Shown piece by piece: positions 1 to 6,049 of a stretch of DNA of 6,461 nt (positions within the stretch are counted from its first letter, which is position 1; every line of letters begins with the position of its first letter). Under the pieces are notes generated by a model, which was not told where the DNA came from, did not search any database, and worked only from the letters and a program-made list of their open reading frames with translations. Location: contig CANRAX010000067.1 in assembly GCA_947628635.1 (NCBI GenBank), forward strand, positions 1-6,461, read 5' to 3'. The position numbers and the translations under genes are program-made. Source of the stretch: an uncultured Bacilli bacterium. Its GTDB lineage: Bacteria; Bacillota_I; Bacilli_A; RF39; UBA660.

Positions 1-109
1 CTTAAAATTTGAGCTTTCTATCACAGTTTAATTATTTTTATTATTCTTTTTGGGCAAAAAATTATATTATCTTTTTTTCAACTGAAAGATTTATTTTATA
101 CTTTTGATA
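1..109 (-). other. AT-rich non-coding strip downstream of truA
   Basis: No coding region is supported here. On the minus strand, after the truA stop, a weak hairpin can form (ATCTTT with AAAGAT, 90-85 and 74-69), followed at a distance by AATATAATTTTTT. A second very short TTTTTG/CAAAAA inverted repeat lies at 47-60. Either could contribute to termination, but neither has a GC-rich stem. A TATAAT string at 66-61 has no matching -35 box at 16-18 bp. This could equally be the start of a leader for a gene beyond the left edge. Confidence 0.4.
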
Positions 110-853
110 TTAGTTTATGTCTTTAAAGGTTATATTTGTTAAATAAAGGCCTTCAGCGGGAGCTGTTTTGCCAGCAAGTATTCGGTTTTTGCTTTGAAGA
201 ATTTTTTCCACAGTTTCTGGGGAAATTTTATTTTCACCTGCTTTTATTAAAAGACCTACCATATTCCTCACTTGATACCTTAAGAAACCATCACCTATAA
301 AAGTAAAGATTATAATATTGTCTTTTTTTGATATAGAACATTTTCGAATAGTGCGAATACAGTTGTCTTTTTCTTTATTTTCTGTAACAAAAGCTCGAAA
401 ATCATGTTTACCTTTAAAATATTTTATAGCTAATTGCATTTTTTTAAGATCTAAATCGTGGTTGTATTGAAAGACATAATTTCTTAAAATAGGATTGTAT
501 TCACCAGTATTTAAATAATAGTTATATTCTTTTTCCTTAACATTATAGCGAGCATGAAAGGAAGATGATACTTGTTTAGTTTCAATGATATGAATATCTG
601 GTGGTAAATTACTATTAAGTGCTCTTTTCAAATTTTTCTCTGTAATAGTTATATCCAAATCACAATGAGCATACTGACATAAGGCATGAACTTTCTTGTC
701 AGTGCGGCCGGTTGCGGTAATGGATGTTTTTTTGGCAGCATTTATTTTTGTTAATGCTATTTCTAATTCTTTTTCAATAGTTTGTTTATTAGGTTGTTTT
801 TGAAAGCCACAGTAAGCACTTCCATCGTAGCTAAATTTTATTAAGAAACGCAT
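110..853 (-). CDS. truA: tRNA pseudouridine(38-40) synthase
   Basis: This 247-residue protein is TruA, which converts uridines 38, 39 and 40 in the anticodon arm of many tRNAs to pseudouridine. The length is normal for the family. The catalytic Asp is D52 in the GRTD motif (49-52), the same number as in E. coli. Other family segments are KEKEYNYYLNTG, GKHDFRAF, the RYQVRNMVGLL stretch and a C-terminal APAEGLYLTNI. After the catalytic Asp the sequence is KKVHA, where the family almost always has xGVHA, so a conserved Gly is replaced by Lys. The start has a near-ideal AAGGAGG at 859-865, 5 nt before ATG. It is the last gene of the unit. In many Firmicutes truA follows ecfT, and rplM and rpsI come next, but this window ends before any such gene. 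Confidence 0.96.
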   Translation of the reverse strand: MRFLIKFSYDGSAYCGFQKQPNKQTIEKELEIALTKINAAKKTSITATGRTDKKVHALCQYAHCDLDITITEKNLKRALNSNLPPDIHIIETKQVSSSFHARYNVKEKEYNYYLNTGEYNPILRNYVFQYNHDLDLKKMQLAIKYFKGKHDFRAFVTENKEKDNCIRTIRKCSISKKDNIIIFTFIGDGFLRYQVRNMVGLLIKAGENKISPETVEKILQSKNRILAGKTAPAEGLYLTNITFKDIN

Positions 854-866
854 AAAAACCTCCTTT

Positions 867-1658
867 TTAAATATGTTTATATATATCTTTAATAATATCT
901 CTTATGTCTTTATGATAATCTATTTTTACTTTCTTTTCCTTTTTAGCAAGGTAACTAAATTCTACTATTGGGGGAAGCGATATTTTATTTTCCTTTAGTA
1001 ATTCAACATTTTGAAACACTTCTTCAGTAGGTCCACTAACTAATAAAGTTTTGTCAGTAAAAATTAGAGTTTGTTTACTATACTTATATAAATAATTAGT
1101 ATCATTTGTAGAAAATATGAGCGTTTTTTGATATTTTTCTTGAATTTTTAAGAGAAGACGCATTATTCTTTTTTCATTCAATAAATCAATGCCTAGTGAA
1201 GGTTCGTCTAAAATTATAATGTTTGGGTTAGATAATAGAACTTTAGCTAATAAAATTAGTTTTCTTTCTAAAGTTGATAAATTTCTTATATGCATACTAA
1301 GAAATGAAATAGGTAAACCAACTATTTTTAATGAGTCTTTTAACTTCTTTGCAGTATCAGTAAAATTTAGTTCTTTGGTTCTTATTTCTTGAAGCAAAAA
1401 TTCTTTGACAGTATATGAGTAGTAAATAAGAGCTATATCTTTTGATACAATACCAATTCGTTTGCGAAAAACTTTAATATTTTCTTTAGTAACTTTATTA
1501 TCACTAATAAAAATAGCTTCCTTTTTAAGATTAATGAGAGATAAAGTTGCGATAAATTCTTCTTTAAGGGGTCCAGTTACACCTACTAAAGAATTACTTG
1601 AAATAGTCAAGTTTAATTTATTATTTAGAAAAGGATAATCTTTAAAAATTATTTCCAT
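867..1658 (-). CDS. Degenerate EcfA2-like ABC ATPase subunit
   Basis: This 263-residue protein aligns by eye with EcfA2, the second ATPase of ECF transporters, including the C-terminal run (SGPTEEVF, then ISLPPIVEFSYLAK). Its Walker A region reads TGPLKEEF (28-35): K32 is kept but the preceding Gly is Leu and the following Ser/Thr is Glu, so phosphate binding should be lost. The Q-loop Gln is Lys73, LSGGQ is LSTLE (127-131) and the H-switch His is Asn185. Walker B and the D-loop are intact (IIILDEPSLGID, 147-158). The losses differ from those of the upstream ATPase, and no composite site keeps a full set. The ATG overlaps the end of the upstream gene by 10 nt. The only purine-rich stretch (AAGGATGG) is about 12 nt away, so expression probably depends on translational coupling. 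The next gene is truA, 13 nt on, where ecfT would usually sit. Confidence 0.82.
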   Translation of the reverse strand: MEIIFKDYPFLNNKLNLTISSNSLVGVTGPLKEEFIATLSLINLKKEAIFISDNKVTKENIKVFRKRIGIVSKDIALIYYSYTVKEFLLQEIRTKELNFTDTAKKLKDSLKIVGLPISFLSMHIRNLSTLERKLILLAKVLLSNPNIIILDEPSLGIDLLNEKRIMRLLLKIQEKYQKTLIFSTNDTNYLYKYSKQTLIFTDKTLLVSGPTEEVFQNVELLKENKISLPPIVEFSYLAKKEKKVKIDYHKDIRDIIKDIYKHI

Positions 1659-2425
1659 AATTTATCTACCATCCTTTTCATATCAAGTTCTATTGTTTTA
1701 ATCAAATCATAATCTTTTAATTTTACAGATAAATCTACCATAAATGGTAATTGTAAGCCAATTTTATTTAAAAGATTATCTTTTGACAAAACTTCTAAAG
1801 GGGTGCCTTTAAGAAAAATAGTGCTTTGATTTAAAACGTATAAATAATCAGCTAATAAAGTTTCTTCAAGATTACTAGTTGTCATAATGACAGTTAATTT
1901 TTTTTGTTTTTGATATTGCTTTAAAAGATTAATTATTTTTGCAAATTCCTCTTTGGTAAAGTAAAGACCTATATCATCCAATAAAAGAAGTTTTGGACAA
2001 TTTAAGAGAATTAATAATAATTTTATTTTTATTAGTTCTTTTATAGATAAAGTTGAAAAAGCATTTTTTTTAAGTTTAGTTAAACTTAAATTTCTTAAAA
2101 GATAATTATACTCTTCTATATTGGTTTTATTTAGATAAGATAAAATTTCTTCTTCAAGACTGTTATATGTAAAAGCTATTTCAGTAGGAATAATGCTTTT
2201 GACGTTTTTTAAATAATTGTCTAAGGTGTTTTCCTCAACCAATTGATTGTTAAATTCTAGACATTTGTTAAGATAAATTTCACCAGCTAAAATTCTAATT
2301 AATGTTGTTTTACCACAATTATTTGGACCTGTTAAAAAAATAATTTTTTGTTTAGGAAAGGATATAGAAAAATTTTTAAAAATATTTATATAATTTAAAT
2401 TAGTAATTTTAATTAATTCAAGCAT
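1649..2425 (-). CDS. Degenerate EcfA1-like ABC ATPase subunit
   Basis: This 258-residue protein has the length and C-terminal pattern (GTPLEVL, then LPFMVDLSVKL, ending MVDKLW) of EcfA1, one of the two ATPases that energise ECF-type vitamin and metal uptake transporters at the inner face of the membrane. The ABC motifs are eroded. Walker A is GPNNCGKTT (33-41), with Asn for the fourth-position Gly but K39 and T40 kept. The Q-loop Gln is Pro80. The signature LSGGQ is LSIKE (126-130). Walker B ends in DD (150-151), so the catalytic Glu is Asp. The D-loop is lost (LYFT). The H-switch His is Ser184. ATP may still bind, but normal hydrolysis is unlikely. An AAGGAG site with 5 nt spacing (2431-2436) supports the start. 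The 3' end overlaps the next gene by 10 nt. The symbol is withheld because transport function is doubtful. Confidence 0.82.
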   Translation of the reverse strand: MLELIKITNLNYINIFKNFSISFPKQKIIFLTGPNNCGKTTLIRILAGEIYLNKCLEFNNQLVEENTLDNYLKNVKSIIPTEIAFTYNSLEEEILSYLNKTNIEEYNYLLRNLSLTKLKKNAFSTLSIKELIKIKLLLILLNCPKLLLLDDIGLYFTKEEFAKIINLLKQYQKQKKLTVIMTTSNLEETLLADYLYVLNQSTIFLKGTPLEVLSKDNLLNKIGLQLPFMVDLSVKLKDYDLIKTIELDMKRMVDKLWK

Positions 2426-2434
2426 AAATACTCC

Positions 2435-3343
2435 TTAAATATTACTTAAAACTAATTTTTTGGAAATCTCATCGGCAGAGGTGCTTTTAACTAGTTCAGG
2501 TGTTACTTCTAAATTAGCATATTCATTATATACATAAGTATCAGCTAAGTTCCAAATAGCATCACTTAGAAAATCTCGATCATTTAATAATTTAGCTATT
2601 ATATCAGCTGTATTATAATTTTCATATAAATCCACATGATCATTAAATAAATTTTTATCTTCTTCTAAATTAATATTTTCAAATAAGTATTTTGAAGTAG
2701 CATAATCAATTTTACCAATTTCTAATAAAAGATAAATAGCATTTTCATAGTCGAATTTCATAAGGTTAGATATATATCCTAAAACATTACTGATAATTCC
2801 ACCTCTAAATTCAATTCCCATAACAGTATGTTGATATTCGTTTTTATCACTTATATATTTAATAATAGTATCTATACCGATAAGTGTATTATAGCAGTTG
2901 TCTTGATTGTGAACAGGAAATAATTCACTTAGATATAGATTTTCATTGGGTGTTAAAGATTTCATAATAACAGACTTTCCTAAATAACTTAAATTGGAAA
3001 ATTCATAACAAGAATAAAGAATTTTCTCAAAAAAAATAGGTTCATCATAAATTAAAGATACCAAGTCGCTTAAATCACCAACATCATTTAAAAGGCCAAA
3101 AATATCTTCATCTCCATCACTATTTAGACACTCTTTTTGTTTATAAGAATACATTTTATAAGCGTCTAAATAAGCTACTTCGAGTAAATACGTAGAAATT
3201 ACTGAATTATTTTCATCTTGAAAAAAATTATAAATATTTGGTAAATGTGCTGAGAGTAAAGTGTGGGCATCTACACCAAGTTGATTACCTGTTTCAACCC
3301 AATTTTCGATTATTTCACGAACCTTTACATTATAATTATCCAT
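2435..3343 (-). CDS. Unrecognised acidic, probably all-helical protein
   Basis: I do not recognise this 302-residue protein. By eye it has about 49 Asp/Glu against about 20 Lys/Arg, only three of them Arg, so it is strongly acidic. It has no signal peptide and no obvious membrane segment. Aromatic and Leu/Ile residues recur at helical spacing, with predicted turns at acidic patches such as NSDGDED (about 74-80) and INLEEDKNLFNDH (about 224-236), which suggests a helical-repeat or other all-alpha cytosolic fold. There are three Cys, not arranged as a metal motif. The start ATG has a G-rich, non-ideal site (AGGGGGAAAG, 3347-3356). Its stop overlaps the AAGGAG site of the next gene and the gap is only 9 nt, so it is probably co-translated with the degenerate ECF-type ATPases. 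Codon use is as AT-rich as its neighbours, so there is no sign of recent transfer. A partner or regulator of the ABC-like pair is a guess from position alone. Confidence 0.8.
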   Translation of the reverse strand: MDNYNVKVREIIENWVETGNQLGVDAHTLLSAHLPNIYNFFQDENNSVISTYLLEVAYLDAYKMYSYKQKECLNSDGDEDIFGLLNDVGDLSDLVSLIYDEPIFFEKILYSCYEFSNLSYLGKSVIMKSLTPNENLYLSELFPVHNQDNCYNTLIGIDTIIKYISDKNEYQHTVMGIEFRGGIISNVLGYISNLMKFDYENAIYLLLEIGKIDYATSKYLFENINLEEDKNLFNDHVDLYENYNTADIIAKLLNDRDFLSDAIWNLADTYVYNEYANLEVTPELVKSTSADEISKKLVLSNI

Positions 3344-3368
3344 AAACTTTCCCCCTGAATTTTATAAT

Positions 3369-4121
3369 TTATTTGCGTTTTCTTTTTTGGATATGATAAA
3401 TTACACTTAACAAAAATTTTTCTGAGACAAAACGACTGAAAAACTTAGCAAGCTTCATCTTTATTCCTGGTATTATTAGCATTTTATTTTTAAACATTTT
3501 TTCAATACTATATCTTGCAACAAAATCACTAGATAAAGGTGCTACACTAAAGTCCACATTCGCAACATCATTGAAGTTTGTATCAACTGGACCAGGACAT
3601 AAAACAGAAATATGTACATTTGATTTCTTTTTCTTTTGTTCATAATATATGGCAGAAGATAGTTGATAGACATAAGACTTAGTAGCGTAATATGTTGCCA
3701 TTAAAGGACCTGGCTGAAAAGCGGCCGAAGAAGCAACGTTTAAGATATAGCCAAAGTTTTTCTTTTCCATATCTTTAAGAACAGACTTGGTTAAAATATG
3801 AACAGCTTTAATGTTAGTATCAATCATTTCTAATTCTTTATAAAGGTCAGTTTCCGTAAAAAAACCAAAATCGCCAAAGCCGGCATTATTAATTAAAATA
3901 TCGATGTTTTCCTTTTTAATAAAAGCATAAAGCTCTTTAACTTTTTGTTCATTAGCTAAATCAGCAACTATGATTGTTACTTTTGCTTTTAGTGATTCTT
4001 GAACTTCTTCTAATTTTCTTCTGTTTCTGGCAACTAAAATAAGTTCATATTTTTGTTCAGCTAATATTTTAGCAAAGGATAAGCCTATACCAGATGAAGC
4101 TCCCGTAATTAATGCTTTCAT
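3369..4121 (-). CDS. SDR-family NAD(P)-dependent oxidoreductase
   Basis: This 250-residue protein is a classical short-chain dehydrogenase/reductase, a Rossmann-fold enzyme that uses NAD(P)(H) to reduce carbonyls or oxidise alcohols; the substrate cannot be told. Visible motifs are the dinucleotide-binding TGASSGIG (residues 6-13), D54 in VADL, NNAG (78-81), catalytic S131, Y144 and K148 (YYATK), and PGPVDT (176-181). Arg at position 32 after the second beta strand suggests NADP preference. The catalytic set is complete, so the enzyme should be active. The tail is hydrophobic and then very basic (about 218-250, ending KRKRK), which could allow membrane association. The start has an AGAGGTGA site with short spacing (3-5 nt). 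It is the first gene after the rplQ terminator and lies 25 nt before the unknown acidic gene, in a place where many relatives have ecfA1. Confidence 0.92.
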   Translation of the reverse strand: MKALITGASSGIGLSFAKILAEQKYELILVARNRRKLEEVQESLKAKVTIIVADLANEQKVKELYAFIKKENIDILINNAGFGDFGFFTETDLYKELEMIDTNIKAVHILTKSVLKDMEKKNFGYILNVASSAAFQPGPLMATYYATKSYVYQLSSAIYYEQKKKKSNVHISVLCPGPVDTNFNDVANVDFSVAPLSSDFVARYSIEKMFKNKMLIIPGIKMKLAKFFSRFVSEKFLLSVIYHIQKRKRK

Positions 4122-4149
4122 ATGTCACCTCTATCACTTTCATAATTAA

Positions 4150-4178
4150 ATTATACAATAAATAACTAAAAAATAAAA
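4150..4178 (-). promoter_or_regulatory. Candidate sigma-A-type promoter for the SDR-ECF-truA unit
   Basis: A perfect TATAAT -10 box lies at 4155-4150 on the minus strand. With 17-bp spacing the -35 position reads TTTTAT (4178-4173), which is weak and overlaps the terminator's stem and T-run. A start about 7 nt downstream of the -10 would give a leader of roughly 20 nt before the SDR start codon. The position between a terminator and a new gene cluster supports a promoter. The weak -35 and the AT-rich background keep confidence moderate. Confidence 0.5.
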
Positions 4179-4208
4179 GACAGTTTAATTTGTCTAACCT
4201 GTCTTTTA
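4166..4208 (-). terminator. Intrinsic terminator after rplQ
   Basis: On the minus strand a perfect 10-bp stem (TAAAAGACAG, 4208 to 4199, pairing with CTGTCTTTTA, 4183 to 4174) encloses a 15-nt loop. It is followed directly by six T residues (4173-4168). A shorter alternative stem, AGACA with TGTCT and an 8-nt loop, is also possible because AGACA is repeated in the left arm and the loop. Either fold puts a stem right before the T-rich run, so this is a credible Rho-independent terminator. It closes the alpha operon and separates it from the SDR-led unit. Confidence 0.85.
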
Positions 4209-4211
4209 CTA

Positions 4212-4613
4212 TTATTTAGCTTCTTTTTTAGATGCTTTCTTTTCTTTTTTTACTTCTTCTGGTTTAGTTTCATCTATAAGTTTTAAAATTACCATTAAAA
4301 CGCCATCGCCACGTCTTTCAGTTAATTTTAAAATTTGTGTATAGCCACCATTACGATTTTGATAACGAGTAGCTAAATCATGAAATACTTTATCCACAAC
4401 TTTTTTATCATTATGTAAGAATGCTAATGCTTTACGACGAGAAACTAAGTCACCTTTTTTACCATAAGTAATCATTTTATCAACAAACTTACGTACTTCT
4501 TTAGCTCTAGTTTCAGTAGTAGTGATTGTTTCATTTTCAATTAATTGCTTTGTTAAAGTCGCAAGCATACTTCTACGATGTTTATTATCTACTCCTAATT
4601 TTCTATATGCCAT
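4212..4613 (-). CDS. rplQ: 50S ribosomal protein L17 (bL17)
   Basis: This 133-residue protein is bL17, a large-subunit protein near the peptide exit region. The N-terminus (MAYRKLGVDNKHRRSMLATL), the ETITTTETRAKEVR segment and the YTQILKLTERRGDGVLM segment are characteristic. The conserved fold ends at about residue 115. The remaining residues form a Lys/Glu-rich, probably disordered tail (KPEEVKKEKKASKKEAK), an extension common in low-GC lineages. An AAGGAGG site at 4621-4627 with 7 nt spacing supports the start. It is the last gene of the ribosomal block, and an intrinsic terminator starts 3 nt after its stop codon. Confidence 0.98.
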   Translation of the reverse strand: MAYRKLGVDNKHRRSMLATLTKQLIENETITTTETRAKEVRKFVDKMITYGKKGDLVSRRKALAFLHNDKKVVDKVFHDLATRYQNRNGGYTQILKLTERRGDGVLMVILKLIDETKPEEVKKEKKASKKEAK

Positions 4614-4631
4614 AGTCTTTCCTCCTTCTAA

Positions 4632-5582
4632 TTAGTCATCATCACGTAAGATTAAACCCATATCTCTAATTTTATCAAGAACTTCTTTTAATGATTTTTT
4701 ACCTAAGTTACGTATTTTCATCATATCAGATTCGCTCTTATTAACTAAGTCTTGTAGAGTATGAATTCCAGCTCTTTTTAAGCAATTATAAGCTCTTACT
4801 GAGAAATCTAAATCTTCAATAGATGTTTCTAAGGCTTTTACTTTTGGATCTTCGGTCTTTTCAATCATCATGCCACTAACATCAGCGATGTCAGAAAGAT
4901 CTGTTAAAATATTTAAATGTTCAATTAAGATACGTGACGCTAAAGCAATAGCTTCCTCTGGTTTAATTGAACCATTTGTCCAAACATCTAAAATTAATTT
5001 ATCATAACTTTCATCTTGTCCAACACGAGCATTTCCAACTTCATAGGAAACTCTCTCAATTGGAGAATATAATGAGTCGATAGCGATTTCACCGGCTTTT
5101 TTGATATCGTGAATTTTTTTATTGTCTTCACTTCTAACATAGCCACGACCATTTGTTACAGTCATTTCCATATTTAAAGTAGCACCTTTAGATAAAGTAC
5201 AAATAACCTTATCCTTGTTAATAACTTCGATATCAGCGTCACATTCAATGTCATTAGCTGTAACTTCGCCTTCTTTTGTTGCATTAATACGTACAACTTT
5301 TGGTTCATTAGAATAGTTTTTAAATACTACTCCTTTTAAATTTAATATTATTGTCGTTACGTCTTCATAAACTCCATCAATAGTTTGAAATTCATGTAGA
5401 ACGCCATCAATTTTAATACTACTAATTGCACTTCCTGGAAGAGATGATAACATAACTCTTCTTAAAGCATTTCCAATAGTAGTACCGAAACCTCTTTCTA
5501 ATGGTTCTAATTCAAATCTTCCATAAAAATTACTTTCAATGGAATCAGTTATTTTATAAATTGGTTTTTCAAATTGTAACAT
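4632..5582 (-). CDS. rpoA: DNA-directed RNA polymerase subunit alpha
   Basis: This 316-residue protein matches the bacterial alpha subunit in length and architecture. The alpha dimer seeds assembly of the polymerase core, and its C-terminal domain binds promoter UP elements and activators. The N-terminal domain (about 1-230) contains the dimerisation segment around residues 28-50 (LERGFGTTIGNALRRVML). A linker at about 231-250 leads to the C-terminal domain (about 251-316). The DNA-contacting residues of that domain are all present: R263, N266, C267 and G294, K296, S297, equivalent to E. coli R265, N268, C269, G296, K298, S299. The domain therefore looks fully functional. A GGGAGGTT site (around 5589-5596) precedes the start. 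The stop lies 18 nt before the rplQ start, and that gap carries the rplQ ribosome binding site. Confidence 0.99.
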   Translation of the reverse strand: MLQFEKPIYKITDSIESNFYGRFELEPLERGFGTTIGNALRRVMLSSLPGSAISSIKIDGVLHEFQTIDGVYEDVTTIILNLKGVVFKNYSNEPKVVRINATKEGEVTANDIECDADIEVINKDKVICTLSKGATLNMEMTVTNGRGYVRSEDNKKIHDIKKAGEIAIDSLYSPIERVSYEVGNARVGQDESYDKLILDVWTNGSIKPEEAIALASRILIEHLNILTDLSDIADVSGMMIEKTEDPKVKALETSIEDLDFSVRAYNCLKRAGIHTLQDLVNKSESDMMKIRNLGKKSLKEVLDKIRDMGLILRDDD

Positions 5583-5621
5583 GAAACTAACCTCCCTTTA
5601 CTTTTTTTCACAAACTTATTT

Positions 5622-6005
5622 TTATCCACGTGGACGTTTTGGTGGACGACATCCATTGTGTGGTATTGGTGTAACATCTGCAATAGCGGTTACTTCTAAG
5701 CCAGCAGTTTGTAATGAACGAATTGCTGTTTCACGTCCTGGACCTAAGCCTTTAACGCGAACTTCAACCTTACGCATTCCCATATCATAAGCTGTTTTTC
5801 CTGCAGCTTCAGCAGCCATTCCAGCAGCAAATGGAGTTGATTTTTTACTTCCTTTAAAACCTATTGCACCAGAAGATGCCCAACTTATAACATTACCATC
5901 TTTATCAGTTATTGTTGTAATTGTGTTATTAAAAGTTGAATGAATATGAGCAATACCTTCAGGTACATTCTTTTTAACTTTTTTCTTTCTTGTTTTATAA
6001 GCCAT
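5622..6005 (-). CDS. rpsK: 30S ribosomal protein S11 (uS11)
   Basis: This 127-residue protein has the usual length of uS11, a small-subunit platform protein that contributes to the mRNA path near the Shine-Dalgarno helix. Conserved stretches are the HSTFNNTI segment, SWASSGAIGFKGSKKSTPFA, the GPGRETAIRSL segment and the terminal PIPHNGCRPPKRPRG. The last residues are usually KRRRV or similar, so the PRG ending is a small local variation. The start is set by a consensus AAGGAGGT at 6013-6020 with 7 nt spacing. It follows rpsM after 39 nt and precedes rpoA after 39 nt, the usual alpha-operon arrangement. Confidence 0.98.
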   Translation of the reverse strand: MAYKTRKKKVKKNVPEGIAHIHSTFNNTITTITDKDGNVISWASSGAIGFKGSKKSTPFAAGMAAEAAGKTAYDMGMRKVEVRVKGLGPGRETAIRSLQTAGLEVTAIADVTPIPHNGCRPPKRPRG

Positions 6006-6028
6006 AAGTCTTACCTCCTTTATCTATT

Positions 6029-6049
6029 TTTAGTTATCCTTTAACTAAA
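6029..6049 (-). other. AT-rich hairpin spanning the rpsM stop codon
   Basis: The arms TTTAGTTA and TAACTAAA (8 bp, no mismatch) enclose a 5-nt loop, AAGGA on the transcribed strand. The structure overlaps the rpsM TAG stop and lies before the separate rpsK ribosome binding site at 6013-6020. There is no T-run long enough to make it a terminator. It could stabilise or mark a processing point in the polycistronic message, but a stem made almost entirely of A-U pairs may also be chance in such AT-rich sequence. Confidence 0.3.

Noticed and set aside
61..66. A TATAAT string on the minus strand downstream of truA as a promoter for the next gene
   Set aside because: No acceptable -35 box is found at 16-18 bp spacing, and TATAAT-like strings are frequent in DNA this AT-rich.
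1..109. A ribosomal protein leader RNA (for example for rplM) in the strip after truA
   Set aside because: The downstream gene is outside the window and only weak hairpins are visible, so there is nothing to match to a leader family.
1189..1392. A 67-codon plus-strand open frame
   Set aside because: It lies wholly inside the EcfA2-like gene on the opposite strand, has no ribosome binding site, and its length is expected by chance opposite an AT-rich gene.
867..2425. The two ATPase-like genes as broken pseudogenes
   Set aside because: Both frames are uninterrupted and of normal family length, overlap by 10 nt as functional pairs do, and keep the family's C-terminal features. The damage is confined to catalytic motifs, so they are annotated as CDS with the doubt stated.
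5581..5790. A 69-codon plus-strand open frame
   Set aside because: It is antisense to rpsK, a highly conserved gene, and resembles no known protein.
1649..6005. A Mollicutes-style genetic code with UGA read as Trp
   Set aside because: All five Trp codons checked (rpsK, rpoA, two in the acidic protein, one in the EcfA1-like gene) are TGG. No gene ends in TGA, which alone cannot decide, so the standard bacterial code is assumed.
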